Origin: DASYLJ01 sp964432595
Lineage (GTDB): Bacteria > Desulfobacterota > Binatia > DP-6
Assembly: GCA_964432595.1 (NCBI GenBank)
Contig: CAYSOF010000009.1
Coordinates: 62,001-126,000, forward strand
Length of the DNA: 64,000 bases
Reading direction: 5' to 3'
The notes below the pieces were generated by a model that ran no database searches, was not told the DNA's origin, and saw only the letters and a list, made by a program, of their open reading frames with translations. Positions 16,833 through 25,474 of this stretch are shown piece by piece (positions within the stretch are counted from its first letter, which is position 1; each line of letters opens with the position of its first letter). A program made the translations under genes and the position numbers.

Positions 16833-18107
16833 ATGAACACCCCAGAGGTCGATCGGCTCGCCGACGAGATCGCCGAGCTCTCCGCGCACATCGACGCCGC
16901 CACGCATCGCTTCTTGACGCTCATCGCGCGCTTCGACGAGATCGATGGCTGGGGCGAGCACGGTGCGCGCACCTGCGCGCACTGGCTGTCGTGGCGCGTT
17001 GGCCTGGACCTCGGCGCCGCGCGAGAGCACGTGCGGGTCGCGCGGGCGCTGCGCGCCCTGCCGCAGATCGACGACGCGCTCCGCCACGGTCGCATCAGCT
17101 ACTCGAAGGTCCGCGCGCTCACGCGCGTCGCGATGCCGGAGAACGAAGGCCACCTCCTCGAGATGGCGCGCGCATCGACGGCGTCGCAGCTCGAGCGCAT
17201 CTGCCGCGGCTATCGGCTCGCCGTTCGCAACGCGACGCCCGTGACGTGGGCCGAGGAAGACGAGGAGCGCTGGGTCCACGAGCGGCTGGCCGACGGTGGC
17301 CATGTACGGATCACCATTCAGCTCCGTCCCGAGGAGGCGGCGGTGCTCCGGCGAGCGATCGAGGCGGCGACGTTCGAGCGGCACGTTTCCGCGGGAACGC
17401 GGCAGGCGCCCATGCGGCGGGCCGATGCGCTCGTCGCCGTCGCCGAGCGCTTCCTCACGACCACCGAGCCGCGCGATGCCGCACCGTCGGTGGAGGTGGT
17501 CGTGCACGTGGAGGCCGGGAACGACCCCGACGGTGAGATCGGCGGGACGCTCGACGACGGCACGGCGGTGTCACGGACGACGACCGATCGGCTGATGTGC
17601 GATGCTGCCGTCGTCGAGGTGCGGGAGGGGGGCGACGGGGCAATCCGCGACGTGGGTCGCCGTCGCCGCACCGTTCCGACGCTGCTCCGGCGTGCATTGC
17701 GCCTCCGCGACCGCGGCTGCCGCTTCCCGGGGTGCACCAATCGCTGCGTGGACGGGCATCACGTCGTGCCGTGGTCTCGGGGCGGGCCGACGACGCTCGC
17801 GAACCTGCTGTCACTCTGCCGCCGGCACCACACGTTCGTCCACGACCGCGGTGTCCGGATCGTGCCCGAGGGGAACGCCTTCCGCTTCGTGCGCACCGAT
17901 GGGCGCATCATCGAGCCGAGCGCGACGCCGCCGTCGCTCGGACCGTCCCCGATCGATGCGTTGCTCGCACGCACCCGCAGCGGCGGTGTCGTGATCGACG
18001 CGTCCACGAACGCATCGACCTGGGACGGCAAGCCCGCCGACTACGACCACGCCGATTTCGTGCTGATGGCCCGTCACCAGCTCGAGGGATGGCCGAACCC
18101 GGGGTGA
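16833..18107 (+). CDS. DUF222 / HNH endonuclease (13E12-type)
   Basis: 424 residues. Residues ~1-200 are the helical DUF222 domain (RFDEIDGWGEHG, CAHWLSWRVGLDLGAAREHV, RISYSKVRALTRVA). Residues ~295-345 form a zinc-type HNH nuclease: CRFPGCTN, C..HH..PW..GG.T...N...LC..HH...H. This family spreads as repeated chromosomal copies in Actinobacteria (REP13E12) and occurs in Deltaproteobacteria; its biological role is not settled. Nothing marks terminal repeats, but it lies between the methyltransferase and a remnant of a related 3' end. Confidence 0.85.
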   Translation: MNTPEVDRLADEIAELSAHIDAATHRFLTLIARFDEIDGWGEHGARTCAHWLSWRVGLDLGAAREHVRVARALRALPQIDDALRHGRISYSKVRALTRVAMPENEGHLLEMARASTASQLERICRGYRLAVRNATPVTWAEEDEERWVHERLADGGHVRITIQLRPEEAAVLRRAIEAATFERHVSAGTRQAPMRRADALVAVAERFLTTTEPRDAAPSVEVVVHVEAGNDPDGEIGGTLDDGTAVSRTTTDRLMCDAAVVEVREGGDGAIRDVGRRRRTVPTLLRRALRLRDRGCRFPGCTNRCVDGHHVVPWSRGGPTTLANLLSLCRRHHTFVHDRGVRIVPEGNAFRFVRTDGRIIEPSATPPSLGPSPIDALLARTRSGGVVIDASTNASTWDGKPADYDHADFVLMARHQLEGWPNPG

Positions 18108-18147
18108 GACGAATGGGCCGATCAGCGGTGGCACGGCCCGCCGACCG

Positions 18148-18207
18148 AGCAATCAGAACCCGATGCGTGCACCCCCGAGGTCTTCGTCGGCACGAGACCG
18201 ACGACTG
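18148..18207 (+). pseudogene. Remnant 3' end of a second methyltransferase
   Basis: Reads EQSEPDACTPEVFVGTRP before TGA, nearly the same as the C-terminus of the gene at 15873 (VQSEPDPCTQEVFVGLRR). Over 42 aligned bases I count 7 differences, most at third codon positions, so it is a diverged paralogue rather than a fresh duplication. The rest of that gene is gone; the DUF222/HNH gene occupies its place. Confidence 0.55.
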
Positions 18208-18304
18208 AGCCATCATCGTGGTTCCGTTCGACGGGCCGCGGGCGGGGCGGCCGTCCGGGCTTGAGACTGTCGTCGTATTGCTGTTCGCTCGAGTAGGACT
18301 CGCG

Positions 18305-18631
18305 ATGCGTGATCGCCATCTGAGCGCTCGCTACCAGGTCGGCATCGCGGCGGTGCTGCTCCTCGTCGTCGCCGGAGCGCTCGGCCGCGTTGTCGATGCG
18401 CTCTTCGGCCTGGCGGACGGCACGAGCGCGGGGTTGGTCGGCGGGGGTCTCCTGCTCACGGTGCTGACCGTGGGCGTCGTGGCGGTCATCAAACATCCGC
18501 GACACGATTTTCAGCCGGACATCGAGGCCGGCGTCGTTGGCGACGAGTTCCGGTGCCATCACCGGCCGACGGAATGGGGCGTTCCGACGATGCACACCGG
18601 TGGCGACTCGGGCGGGGGCGACGGAGACTGA
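18305..18631 (+). CDS. Small two-helix membrane protein
   Basis: 108 residues from ATG 18305; a GTG at 18218 would add 29. Two hydrophobic segments (QVGIAAVLLLVVAGALGRV and AGLVGGGLLLTVLTVGVVAV) frame a short Gly-rich loop, with a soluble, acidic Gly-rich tail. No family recognised. An open frame also runs on the other strand, but its composition is that of an antisense shadow. Stands alone before the response regulator. Confidence 0.5.
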   Translation: MRDRHLSARYQVGIAAVLLLVVAGALGRVVDALFGLADGTSAGLVGGGLLLTVLTVGVVAVIKHPRHDFQPDIEAGVVGDEFRCHHRPTEWGVPTMHTGGDSGGGDGD

Positions 18632-18703
18632 GGGCCGACGCACGACCCTCGTCCGAATTGAGGATGACGGCGCCAGCCGTCTCCGCTAGGGTCGCGACCT
18701 GCC

Positions 18704-19375
18704 ATGGGGTCCGCCTCCGCGCCGCGATCGGTGCTCCTCGTCGAGGACGAGCCGGTCACGCGCACGCGGATCGGTCGGGTCATCGAGGGTCATCCCGGCC
18801 TCCGACTGATCGGCGCCGTCGGTACGGTCGCGGCGGCGCGAGCACTGCTCGAGGGCGAGACCCCGGACGTCCTGCTCACCGACATCGACCTGCCGGACGG
18901 CACCGGCATCCAGCTGATCGCCTGGCTGCGGGCGCGTCGTGCCGCCACCGCCGCGATGGTGGTCAGCGTGTTCGGCGACGAGCAGCACGTCGTCGAGGCG
19001 ATCGAGGCCGGCGCGCTCGGCTATCTGCTCAAGGACGGCGACGCCGACTACATCGCGACGTCGATCCTCGAGATGCTCGACGGCGGATCGCCGATCAGCC
19101 CGCCGATCGCGCGCTATCTGTTGCGCCGACTGCAGGGGGGAGCGCCGCCGGCGGGCGCGGCCGCCGCGAGCGACGCGCCACGCTTGTCGCCGCGCGAGCT
19201 CGAAGTGCTGAACCTGATCGCCAAGGGATTCAGCTACGCGGAGATCGCCGGACTGCTCGGCCTCACGGCGCCGACCGTCGCGACCCACACGCGCGGCATC
19301 TATCGCAAGCTCGACGTGCACTCGCGCGGCGAGGCCGTCTACGAAGCGCTGCAGCTCGGCCTCGTGAAGCCCTAA
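18704..19375 (+). CDS. NarL/FixJ-type response regulator
   Basis: 223 residues. Receiver domain ~10-125: acidic pair VEDEP, phospho-acceptor Asp60 in LLTDIDLPDG, Ser/Thr in VVSVFG, Lys in YLLKDGDADY. LuxR-type HTH ~160-220: LSPRELEVLNLIAKGFSYAE and TVATHTRGIYRKL. Expected to bind DNA when phosphorylated. Its partner is very probably the HisKA_3 kinase encoded immediately next door on the opposite strand; the stop codons overlap by 4 bp, so the pair is convergent rather than an operon. Confidence 0.9.
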   Translation: MGSASAPRSVLLVEDEPVTRTRIGRVIEGHPGLRLIGAVGTVAAARALLEGETPDVLLTDIDLPDGTGIQLIAWLRARRAATAAMVVSVFGDEQHVVEAIEAGALGYLLKDGDADYIATSILEMLDGGSPISPPIARYLLRRLQGGAPPAGAAAASDAPRLSPRELEVLNLIAKGFSYAEIAGLLGLTAPTVATHTRGIYRKLDVHSRGEAVYEALQLGLVKP

Positions 19376-21192
19376 GTGGACGGCAGCCGCAGGGTCACCG
19401 TCGTTCCGGCCGGGCTCGTGTCGATCACGAGCTGGCCGCCGAGCTCCGTCGCGCGACGGTGCATGTTCACCAGGCCGCGGCCCTCGGCGCGCTCGGGCAC
19501 GAAGCCCGTCCCGTCGTCGCCGACCGACACCCAGGCGTGTCCGTCGCTCGCGCCCGTGCGGACCGTGATCGTCGTCGCGCGTGCGTGCTTCAGCACGTTG
19601 GTGATCGCCTCCTGCACGATCCGCAGCACGCGGAGCAGACGCTCCGGACCGAGGCCCGACGGCGCGACGTCGGCGACGTCCCAGTGGAAGCGCACGCCGC
19701 GCCGGCGCAGGCGCGGCTCGAGCCGGCTGCGGATCGTGGCGAGCACGCCGACGACGTCGGTCTCGCGCGGATCGAGCGAGTCGATCACCATGCGCAGATC
19801 GTCGAGCGCGCCGCGCAGGGCCTCCGCGACGTCGTCTCGCGAGAACTCGTCCTCGCTCTCGAGCATCGCGAGCGTCGTCACGAGATGCCCGCCGAGGCCG
19901 TCGTGGATGTCGCGGGTGATCCGCCGTCGTTCGTCCGACACGATCTGCTCGCGCTCGAGGTTGCGCACCCGTGCCCACGTCTGCTCGAGCTCGGCGCTCT
20001 TCGACGCCACCCGCGACTCGAGCTCGCGGTTCAGCGACAGCAGCCCCTCCCACGCGTGCAGCAGCCGGGCGATCACCACGACGGCCTCGACGAGCACGAT
20101 CATCGTGAAGGTGTAGGGTATGAGGAGGATCGGCAGCAGGCGGACGCCGGACACGGCCAGCACGTCATGCACGCCGAACGCGAGGACGACGAGCGCGACG
20201 CCGACGAATCCGATCGCCACGCGGGGCGCGGTCTGCCGGCGGTGACGCAGGAAGGCGCCCACGGCATAGGCGCCGATGGCGGCTGCCGTGACGTACACCG
20301 CCAGCGTGGTGGAGACGAGCCACGCCGCGGGTACGATCGCCAGCACGAGCGCGCCGGCGGCCCAGACGCTCCAGACGGTCCATTCGACGCGGGGCCGCGC
20401 GAGGGACAGGTGTCGATGCGCGCCCATCACGCTGCACGCGACCGCCGCCGAGCGCAGCACCGCGACGAGCCAGTCCCAGGCGCGCGGCGGAAGCGGCGGC
20501 TCGTGCAGCACGTTGTCGAACGACGTCAGCGTCAGGAGTGCCAGCATGACGACGAACCACTGGCCGCCGACGAAGTACCCGCCGCGGCGCAGGAGCAGCG
20601 CGAGCAGGGCGATCAGCACGACCGCCGTGACGGTCGTCGTGCGTGCGAGGCCGACCTGCAGCATCATGCGCCGGTCGTGGACGGGCGTCAGCGTGGTGGC
20701 CGGCCCGACGTGGACGAGGCCGAGGGCGGGTGGTGCGACGCCGGCCGAGGCAACGCGAAGGTCGACGACGTTGCGTCCGGTGCGGAGGAGCGCGGGCGGG
20801 ATCGTGAAGAGCAGGGGGCGGTTCCAATTGCGCGCCATGCGCGGCGCGAAGGGACCGCCGTCGCCCACCGGCTCGCCGTTGACGAGCACGGCGACGTTCT
20901 GCACCACGATCGGGAGCGCGACGGCCCAGAGGTCGTCGGGACGGCCGGCGAGGTCGAACGTGAGCCGGTACCACCCGGTGGGCTCGGCGACGCGGCGATC
21001 GCCACGCCAGCGATCCGGCAGCATCACGTCCCGCCAACGCGGGTCGTCGTCGGGCGGCGGTGTGGGGGATGCGTCGGCGATCATCGCGGCGCGCCGGATC
21101 GTGATGCTGTCCGGCGGCTCGAGCCCACAGCCCACGAGCGCCACGAGCAGCGCGACGACGCGGGCAACGGGATGTAGATGCGCCACTGCCAC
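19372..21192 (-). CDS. Sensor histidine kinase, HisKA_3 (NarX/DesK-like)
   Basis: 606 residues from GTG 21192. N-terminus is a lipoprotein-like signal (LLVALVGC), then a periplasmic beta-sandwich (~50-180: RRVAEPTGWYRLTFDL, VLVNGEPVGDGGPF) like 7TMR-DISM extracellular sensors, then about seven transmembrane helices (~190-380), a coiled linker, HisKA_3 with phospho-acceptor His430 in RDIHDGLGGHL, and a HATPase domain (QEAITNVLKHA, DDGTGF, GRGLVNMHRR). This layout fits a carbohydrate- or ligand-sensing kinase feeding a NarL-type regulator; the one at 18704 overlaps it tail to tail. Confidence 0.88.
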   Translation of the reverse strand: MAVAHLHPVARVVALLVALVGCGLEPPDSITIRRAAMIADASPTPPPDDDPRWRDVMLPDRWRGDRRVAEPTGWYRLTFDLAGRPDDLWAVALPIVVQNVAVLVNGEPVGDGGPFAPRMARNWNRPLLFTIPPALLRTGRNVVDLRVASAGVAPPALGLVHVGPATTLTPVHDRRMMLQVGLARTTTVTAVVLIALLALLLRRGGYFVGGQWFVVMLALLTLTSFDNVLHEPPLPPRAWDWLVAVLRSAAVACSVMGAHRHLSLARPRVEWTVWSVWAAGALVLAIVPAAWLVSTTLAVYVTAAAIGAYAVGAFLRHRRQTAPRVAIGFVGVALVVLAFGVHDVLAVSGVRLLPILLIPYTFTMIVLVEAVVVIARLLHAWEGLLSLNRELESRVASKSAELEQTWARVRNLEREQIVSDERRRITRDIHDGLGGHLVTTLAMLESEDEFSRDDVAEALRGALDDLRMVIDSLDPRETDVVGVLATIRSRLEPRLRRRGVRFHWDVADVAPSGLGPERLLRVLRIVQEAITNVLKHARATTITVRTGASDGHAWVSVGDDGTGFVPERAEGRGLVNMHRRATELGGQLVIDTSPAGTTVTLRLPST

Positions 21193-21411
21193 GCGCCACT
21201 ACCTCAAGCGGCGGTGGGGTGCGAGCCGCAACGCTCGCGCGTGATCCCATTCGGCGGCGGCGTCGTCGCCGTCGGACGCGTCGTCTGCGAAAGCGGACAC
21301 GACGCACGACGTCGCGACATGCGCATGTGGCCGTCGCCGGTGGAGCCGATCTTGCACCGACCGCCGGCGGATGGTCGTCACACCCGCGAGAGGTATCGCG
21401 CCGCCGTGAGC

Positions 21412-21825
21412 CTACCGGCGCGGATGCGTGTACTCGGCGCGGACCATGACGACCATACCCGTTCGCGCATCCAGGTCGGGTCGGAAGACGACCAGCCGGA
21501 TCGCATCCCATTGCGGATGGTCGTGGAGGATGGCGTCGGCGAACGCGTCCTGCGGCGCGAGCGCGCGCAGCCAGCGGTAGCTCTCGAGGAATGCCGTGGC
21601 CGCGGTGGCGACCGTCGCCGAGGGCGCCGTCAGCTGCTCCTCGCCGCCGTCGGCGCGGCGACCGTAGACCTCCATGCCGACGCGATCGAAGCGCGGCGTC
21701 GAGTACATGCCCCAGCCGGCGAGCTTCCACGGGCTGACGTGATAGCGCGCCACCAGGATCAGCTGGACCAGCGGCCACAGGGTGACGACGGCGAGCAGCG
21801 CCGTGACGATGCGGGCCTTCGTCAA
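21412..21825 (-). CDS. Small membrane-anchored partner protein of the HTTM-like pair
   Basis: 137 residues from TTG 21825, whose TTGA overlaps the stop of the upstream membrane gene. One N-terminal helix (IVTALLAVVTLWPLVQLILV) then a soluble beta-rich domain with PWKLAGWGMYSTPRFDRVG. A second gene of the same design (54536) also starts with one helix and a W..(M)F/YS motif (HRLEAWPLSSVPMFS) and also sits beside a multi-pass protein. Role unknown; probably a periplasm-facing accessory subunit. Confidence 0.7.
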   Translation of the reverse strand: MTKARIVTALLAVVTLWPLVQLILVARYHVSPWKLAGWGMYSTPRFDRVGMEVYGRRADGGEEQLTAPSATVATAATAFLESYRWLRALAPQDAFADAILHDHPQWDAIRLVVFRPDLDARTGMVVMVRAEYTHPRR

Positions 21826-22670
21826 TGAAAGACCGCCTCGGGCAGGATGCCGACCCGCGACAGCGTCATGACGGCGAGCAGCGCCACGACGGGGAGGACG
21901 AGGCGGCGATGCGTCGTACCGGGCAGGAACAGCAGGATGGCGTCGGCGAACACGAGCCCGAAGAACAGCTCGCGCGCACCGACCTGGATGGCGGCGACCA
22001 GCGCGAGCGCGGCCAGCGCGGCGACGGTGCGCGTCCGGGGCCAGCAGAGCAGGGGCGCCAGCGCCAGCTCGACGAGCCAGGTCGCGTTGGAGACGGCGAG
22101 CAGCGGCAGGCTGCGCACGATGTAGGGACCGTCCCCCACGTCGCCGCGGAAGGCGGCGAGGCGGGTCAGCTCGTCCGTCGGGATCAGCAGGCCGAGCACG
22201 GGCCGGAACCCGGCGCTGCCGAGCGAGAAGGCGAGGTACTGGCCGTCGAACCAGTAGCCGTGGACGAGCTTCTGCACCGCCGACCAGAAGAAGATCACGA
22301 TCACCAGCCGGCGCACAGCGTGCGCGTATATCGCAGCGTCCCCGTCGTCGTCCGCGCGCAGCAGCGCGGCGAGCCCGAGTAGCGCGACTTCGAGGTAGGC
22401 GTGATTGCCGGCCGCCGGAAACTCCCGCCAGACGAGCACCGCGTGGCTGACGGCGAGCGCGCCGAGCGCGGCGCGGCGCCACGCCGCGTCGAGCGCGATC
22501 AGGCAGAGGATCGACGCGACGATCAGGTGGGCCTCGTACGCGGGAGCGAGCTGGCCCCACTTCGGGATGGCGCGGAGCCAGTACTCCGTCGCGACCACGA
22601 GGATCAGGATCAGCTCGAAGGCGCGCAGCCCGGTGGTGTGCGTGGAGGCCAAGCGCGGCGGGCTTCCCAC
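21822..22670 (-). CDS. Multi-pass membrane protein (HTTM/DoxX-like)
   Basis: 282 residues with about seven hydrophobic segments (ELILILVVATEYWL, LIVASILCLIALDAAW, LVIVIFFWSAVQKL, VSNATWLVELALAPLLCW, LVLPVVALLAVMTL). Conserved polar residues sit in helix ends (FFWSAVQKLVHGYWF, NATWLVELAL), reminiscent of the HTTM/vitamin-K-carboxylase-like fold, where a Lys after a helix is functional. Length matches the second copy (281 residues at 54966). Translation is coupled to the small partner by a 4-bp TTGA overlap. Quinone- or lipid-linked chemistry is possible but not shown. Confidence 0.65.
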   Translation of the reverse strand: MGSPPRLASTHTTGLRAFELILILVVATEYWLRAIPKWGQLAPAYEAHLIVASILCLIALDAAWRRAALGALAVSHAVLVWREFPAAGNHAYLEVALLGLAALLRADDDGDAAIYAHAVRRLVIVIFFWSAVQKLVHGYWFDGQYLAFSLGSAGFRPVLGLLIPTDELTRLAAFRGDVGDGPYIVRSLPLLAVSNATWLVELALAPLLCWPRTRTVAALAALALVAAIQVGARELFFGLVFADAILLFLPGTTHRRLVLPVVALLAVMTLSRVGILPEAVFH

Positions 22671-22970
22671 GCGGACGGCGGGGCGTCAACTGCGCGGGAC
22701 GGGAGCTGACGCCGGCGACTGTCGCGTCTTGCAGAAGCCGACGCTCGAAGGGCTGCGCGGCGCCGCCGCCGACCCGAGCATTCGCGGTCTCATGATCCTC
22801 GGAGGGGCATCCCCCTCGGGCGATGGGAAGCCGTGACGGGTACGCCGTCGCCGGCCAGCGCGAATGCATCTGCACGACCTGCTCTCACGACGTGGTCGAG
22901 TCGTGGGCGAATCGTCTCGCCGTCGACGACCCCTGCTCGACGACGGCCGAGTCGTGCTACCAACGGCGCA
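22671..22970. other. Gene-free stretch
   Basis: Lies between the divergent membrane gene (start 22670, - strand) and the phosphotransferase (GTG 22971). Frames are open on both strands but show no coding character. It should hold both promoters; I see no convincing -35/-10 pair, RNA gene or repeat. Confidence 0.4.
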
Positions 22971-23888
22971 GTGCCGTTCGTCGCGCTGACCGCCACGATC
23001 GCCTGCAGAGCCCTCGCCCAGGCGGGACTCGATCTCGCGCCCGACGACGTCGAGATCGAGGCGCGCGACGAGCGGTGGCTCGTCCGTCTCCCCGACCGGC
23101 GCCTCGCGTGGTTCGCCGCATCGGAGGACGGCCGCCGGCGCCTGCAGCTCGAGCGGCGCGTGCTGCGCCTCCTCGCGACCCGCTGCAGCTTCGGTGTACC
23201 GCGTCTCCTCTACGAGAACGACGCCGGCGACTACGACGTCCGCGCGATGGTGCCGGGCATGAGCGATCCGCGGCGGATATTCGCCGACGTCCGCGCCGAC
23301 TCGAGCCTCGCGATGCGGATCGGTGCCGCGATCGGGCGGATGCTGGCCGAGCAGCATACGAAGATCACCGCCGCGGACGTCCCGTGGCTGCCGCGACGTC
23401 CGGCGTGGCCGAGGTCGCGCGAGTGGATATCGGCGCGGCTGCCGAGCGTCGTGAACGACCGCAGCCTGATCGCCGACGCCGACGCGATCATGCGGTCGTA
23501 CGACGAGATACCGGTCACCGCGAAGGACCGCGCCCTCGTCCACACCGACCTGAGCTTCCACAACCTCGCCATCGATCCGACGTCGTACGCGGTCCACGGT
23601 CTCTTCGACTACGAGGACGCGGCCTGGGCGGATCGCCATCACGACTTCCGCTACCTCGTCTTCGACGTCGATCGGTACGACCTGCTGGACGCGGCCGTCG
23701 CCGTGTACCACACCGTCGTGGAGCGACAGATCCATCGCCGGCGGGTGCTGCTCTACAACGCCGCCTGCGCCGTCACGTTCCTGGCCCATCGCGTCGGTAC
23801 GGCGCCCGAGGACCGTTCGTGCGGCCGCACGTTGGCCGAGGACATCGGCTGGTCGAAGCACGCGATCGCCCGCGCCCTCGGGCGATGA
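22971..23888 (+). CDS. Aminoglycoside/choline phosphotransferase-family protein
   Basis: 305 residues from GTG 22971, chosen because upstream codons read as low-complexity Pro/Arg. Kinase-like core: catalytic loop ALVHTDLSFHNLAID (H-x-D-x4-N) and metal-binding LFDYEDAAWADRHHDF (the second Asp of the APH fold). The N-lobe has LQLERRVLRLLATR in place of a clear lysine strand. APH-family members phosphorylate small hydroxylated molecules such as aminoglycosides, choline, homoserine or macrolides; nothing here fixes the substrate, so resistance should not be assumed. Confidence 0.8.
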   Translation: MPFVALTATIACRALAQAGLDLAPDDVEIEARDERWLVRLPDRRLAWFAASEDGRRRLQLERRVLRLLATRCSFGVPRLLYENDAGDYDVRAMVPGMSDPRRIFADVRADSSLAMRIGAAIGRMLAEQHTKITAADVPWLPRRPAWPRSREWISARLPSVVNDRSLIADADAIMRSYDEIPVTAKDRALVHTDLSFHNLAIDPTSYAVHGLFDYEDAAWADRHHDFRYLVFDVDRYDLLDAAVAVYHTVVERQIHRRRVLLYNAACAVTFLAHRVGTAPEDRSCGRTLAEDIGWSKHAIARALGR

Positions 23889-24018
23889 GGAGGTCGTCGA
23901 GATACTGGTGCGCGATCGAGCACGAGCGCGCGCCTGGTACACGACGCACTTCGGGCTCGCGGCCGCGCTCGAGGCCGCCCCTCTGACGTTCTCGGCGGTG
24001 ATGTTCACCAGGTCCTGA
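23887..24018 (+). pseudogene. VOC-like gene fragment
   Basis: Reads VEILVRDRARARAWYTTHFG then a short stretch before TGA: the first beta-alpha unit of a glyoxalase-like domain with nothing after it and no ATG in frame. The DRARARAWYTTHFGL pattern is characteristic enough to suggest a decayed gene left between the phosphotransferase and the MaoC operon. Confidence 0.4.
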
Positions 24019-24066
24019 ACGCTGGCAATCGTCGTCCAAGGCGCGGTAACCCATCCGGGCACCGAG

Positions 24067-24642
24067 ATGGGAGACCCGATGACCGACGAAGACGAGCGCG
24101 AAGCACGCGCGGTGTCGGCGCTGCGCGCGACGATCGGCACGCCGATCGGCAAGCCGTCGATGGCGCCCGATCCCGTGAACCAGCCGATGATCCGTCACTG
24201 GGTGACGGCCATGGAAGACCGCAACCCGATCTACGTCGATCCGGCGGCCGCCGCGTCGTCGCGTTTCGGCGAGATCGTCGCGCCGCCGATGATGCTGCAG
24301 ACGTGGACCATGGCGACGCCGAAGATCAGCGGTATCGCCGAGCGCGGCGGCGCGCCGGTGGAGTTCGCCGACAACCCGTTGACGCCGCTCGACGAGGCCG
24401 GCTTCATCGCGACGCTGGCCACGAACTCGGAGTTCGAGGTGTTCCGCTACCTCCGGCTGGGCGACGTCCTCACCTCGACCATGGAGATCGAGTCGGTCTC
24501 CGAGAAGAAGCAGACGCGCATCGGCCCCGGCTATTTCATCACCTGGGTGACCACGTATCGCGACGCGCAGGACCAGGTCGTCGGCCGCCAGGTCTTCCGC
24601 ATCCTGAAGTTCAAGCCCGATCTGGAGGCGCTGCTGAAATGA
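24067..24642 (+). CDS. MaoC/FAS1-like dehydratase subunit, ChsH2 N-domain type
   Basis: 191 residues from ATG 24067 (ATG 24079 is also possible). Hot-dog fold of the FAS1-like dehydratase group: VNQPMIRHWVTAMEDRNPIY, then FGEIVAPPMML. In active MaoC hydratases an Asp and His sit five apart in 'D-x4-H'; here the stretch is DRNPIY, so His is replaced by Tyr and this chain is probably the non-catalytic half of a heteromeric enoyl-CoA hydratase. That is known for ChsH2, which pairs with catalytic ChsH1. First gene of a four-gene operon joined by 4-bp overlaps. Confidence 0.82.
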   Translation: MGDPMTDEDEREARAVSALRATIGTPIGKPSMAPDPVNQPMIRHWVTAMEDRNPIYVDPAAAASSRFGEIVAPPMMLQTWTMATPKISGIAERGGAPVEFADNPLTPLDEAGFIATLATNSEFEVFRYLRLGDVLTSTMEIESVSEKKQTRIGPGYFITWVTTYRDAQDQVVGRQVFRILKFKPDLEALLK

Positions 24643-25043
24643 GCGATCGCCTGGCTCCGACGACGACGCCGGACACCGCGTTCTTCTGGGACGCCCTCAA
24701 GGCGGGCACGCTGCTGATCCAGCGCTGCGCCGGCTGCAAGACGCTGCGCCATCCGCCGCGGCCGATGTGCCCGCACTGCAACTCGCTCGCGTGGGACACC
24801 GTCGAGTCGTCTCTCCGCGGGCACGTCTACAGCTTCGTACTGCCGCGGCATCCACAGTGGCCGTGGTTCGAGGGCACCTACATCGTCGCGCTGGTCGAGC
24901 TGGAGGAGGGCACCCGCATCGTGTCGAACCTGTGCGACGTCGACCCGGATGCCGTCACGATCGGCATGCCCGTCCAGGGCTTCGTCCAGCATTTCGACAA
25001 CGGCGTGTCCCTGCCGCAGTTCCGCCCGCGGAGCGCATCATGA
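24639..25043 (+). CDS. DUF35 OB-fold protein (ChsH2 C-domain type)
   Basis: 134 residues; ATG overlaps the previous stop (ATGA). Zinc-ribbon CAGC...CPHC at ~30-45, then an OB-fold domain with VYSFVLPRHPQWPWFEG and YIVALVELEEGTRIVSNL. DUF35 proteins bind acyl-CoA and act as obligate partners of thiolase-superfamily enzymes. In the mycobacterial system this domain is fused to the MaoC half as ChsH2 and is needed for the Ltp2 aldolase; here the two halves are separate genes. The thiolase-like partner is encoded two genes downstream. Confidence 0.85.
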   Translation: MSDRLAPTTTPDTAFFWDALKAGTLLIQRCAGCKTLRHPPRPMCPHCNSLAWDTVESSLRGHVYSFVLPRHPQWPWFEGTYIVALVELEEGTRIVSNLCDVDPDAVTIGMPVQGFVQHFDNGVSLPQFRPRSAS

Positions 25044-25474
25044 AGACCCTCGACTGGAAGACCATCAACGTGGGCGACGAGGTCACGCCGATGACGATCG
25101 ACGTGACGGCCACGGTCGTCGTCGCCGGCGCGATCGCCACGCGGGACTTCATGCCGGTCCATCACGATCGCGACTACGCCGCGTCGCAGGGCTCGCCGAA
25201 CATCTTCATGAACATCATGACGGACAACGGCTTCTGCAGCCGGTTCCTCACCGACTGGGCCGGACCGGACACGATGGTGCGGAAGATCGCCATCCGTCTC
25301 GGCGTGCCCGCGTACGCCGGCACCAAGCTCGACTTCACGGGGTCGGTCACGTCGACGTCGCAGGTCGACGGGGAGGGCATCGTCGAGATCGCTTTCCGGG
25401 CGACCAACGCCGAGGGCGATCATCTCTCGGGGACCGCCGTCATCGGCCTGCCGCTCGGCGGAGCGCGCACGTGA
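25040..25474 (+). CDS. MaoC-type enoyl-CoA hydratase, catalytic (ChsH1 type)
   Basis: 144 residues; ATGA overlap with the DUF35 gene. Hot-dog fold with intact catalytic D-x4-H in TRDFMPVHHD, followed by FMNIMTDNGFCSRFLTDWAG and YAGTKLDFTGSV. Expected to hydrate a 2-enoyl-CoA in complex with the product of 24067, adding water ahead of retro-aldol cleavage. Length is close to ChsH1 (about 129 residues). The complementary active/inactive motifs in the two MaoC genes support a heteromer. Confidence 0.85.
   Translation: MKTLDWKTINVGDEVTPMTIDVTATVVVAGAIATRDFMPVHHDRDYAASQGSPNIFMNIMTDNGFCSRFLTDWAGPDTMVRKIAIRLGVPAYAGTKLDFTGSVTSTSQVDGEGIVEIAFRATNAEGDHLSGTAVIGLPLGGART

Noticed and set aside
18122..18643. 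173-codon open frame on the - strand opposite the small membrane protein
   Set aside because: No recognisable domain and a composition rich in Arg, Asp and His; the + strand frame has two clear membrane helices.
18553..21177. 874-codon open frame on the + strand
   Set aside because: It runs across the response regulator out of frame and antisense to the histidine kinase, which has complete motifs.
22971..23888. Aminoglycoside resistance gene
   Set aside because: Only the general APH-fold motifs are present; nothing supports antibiotic specificity, so a resistance label would be unfounded.
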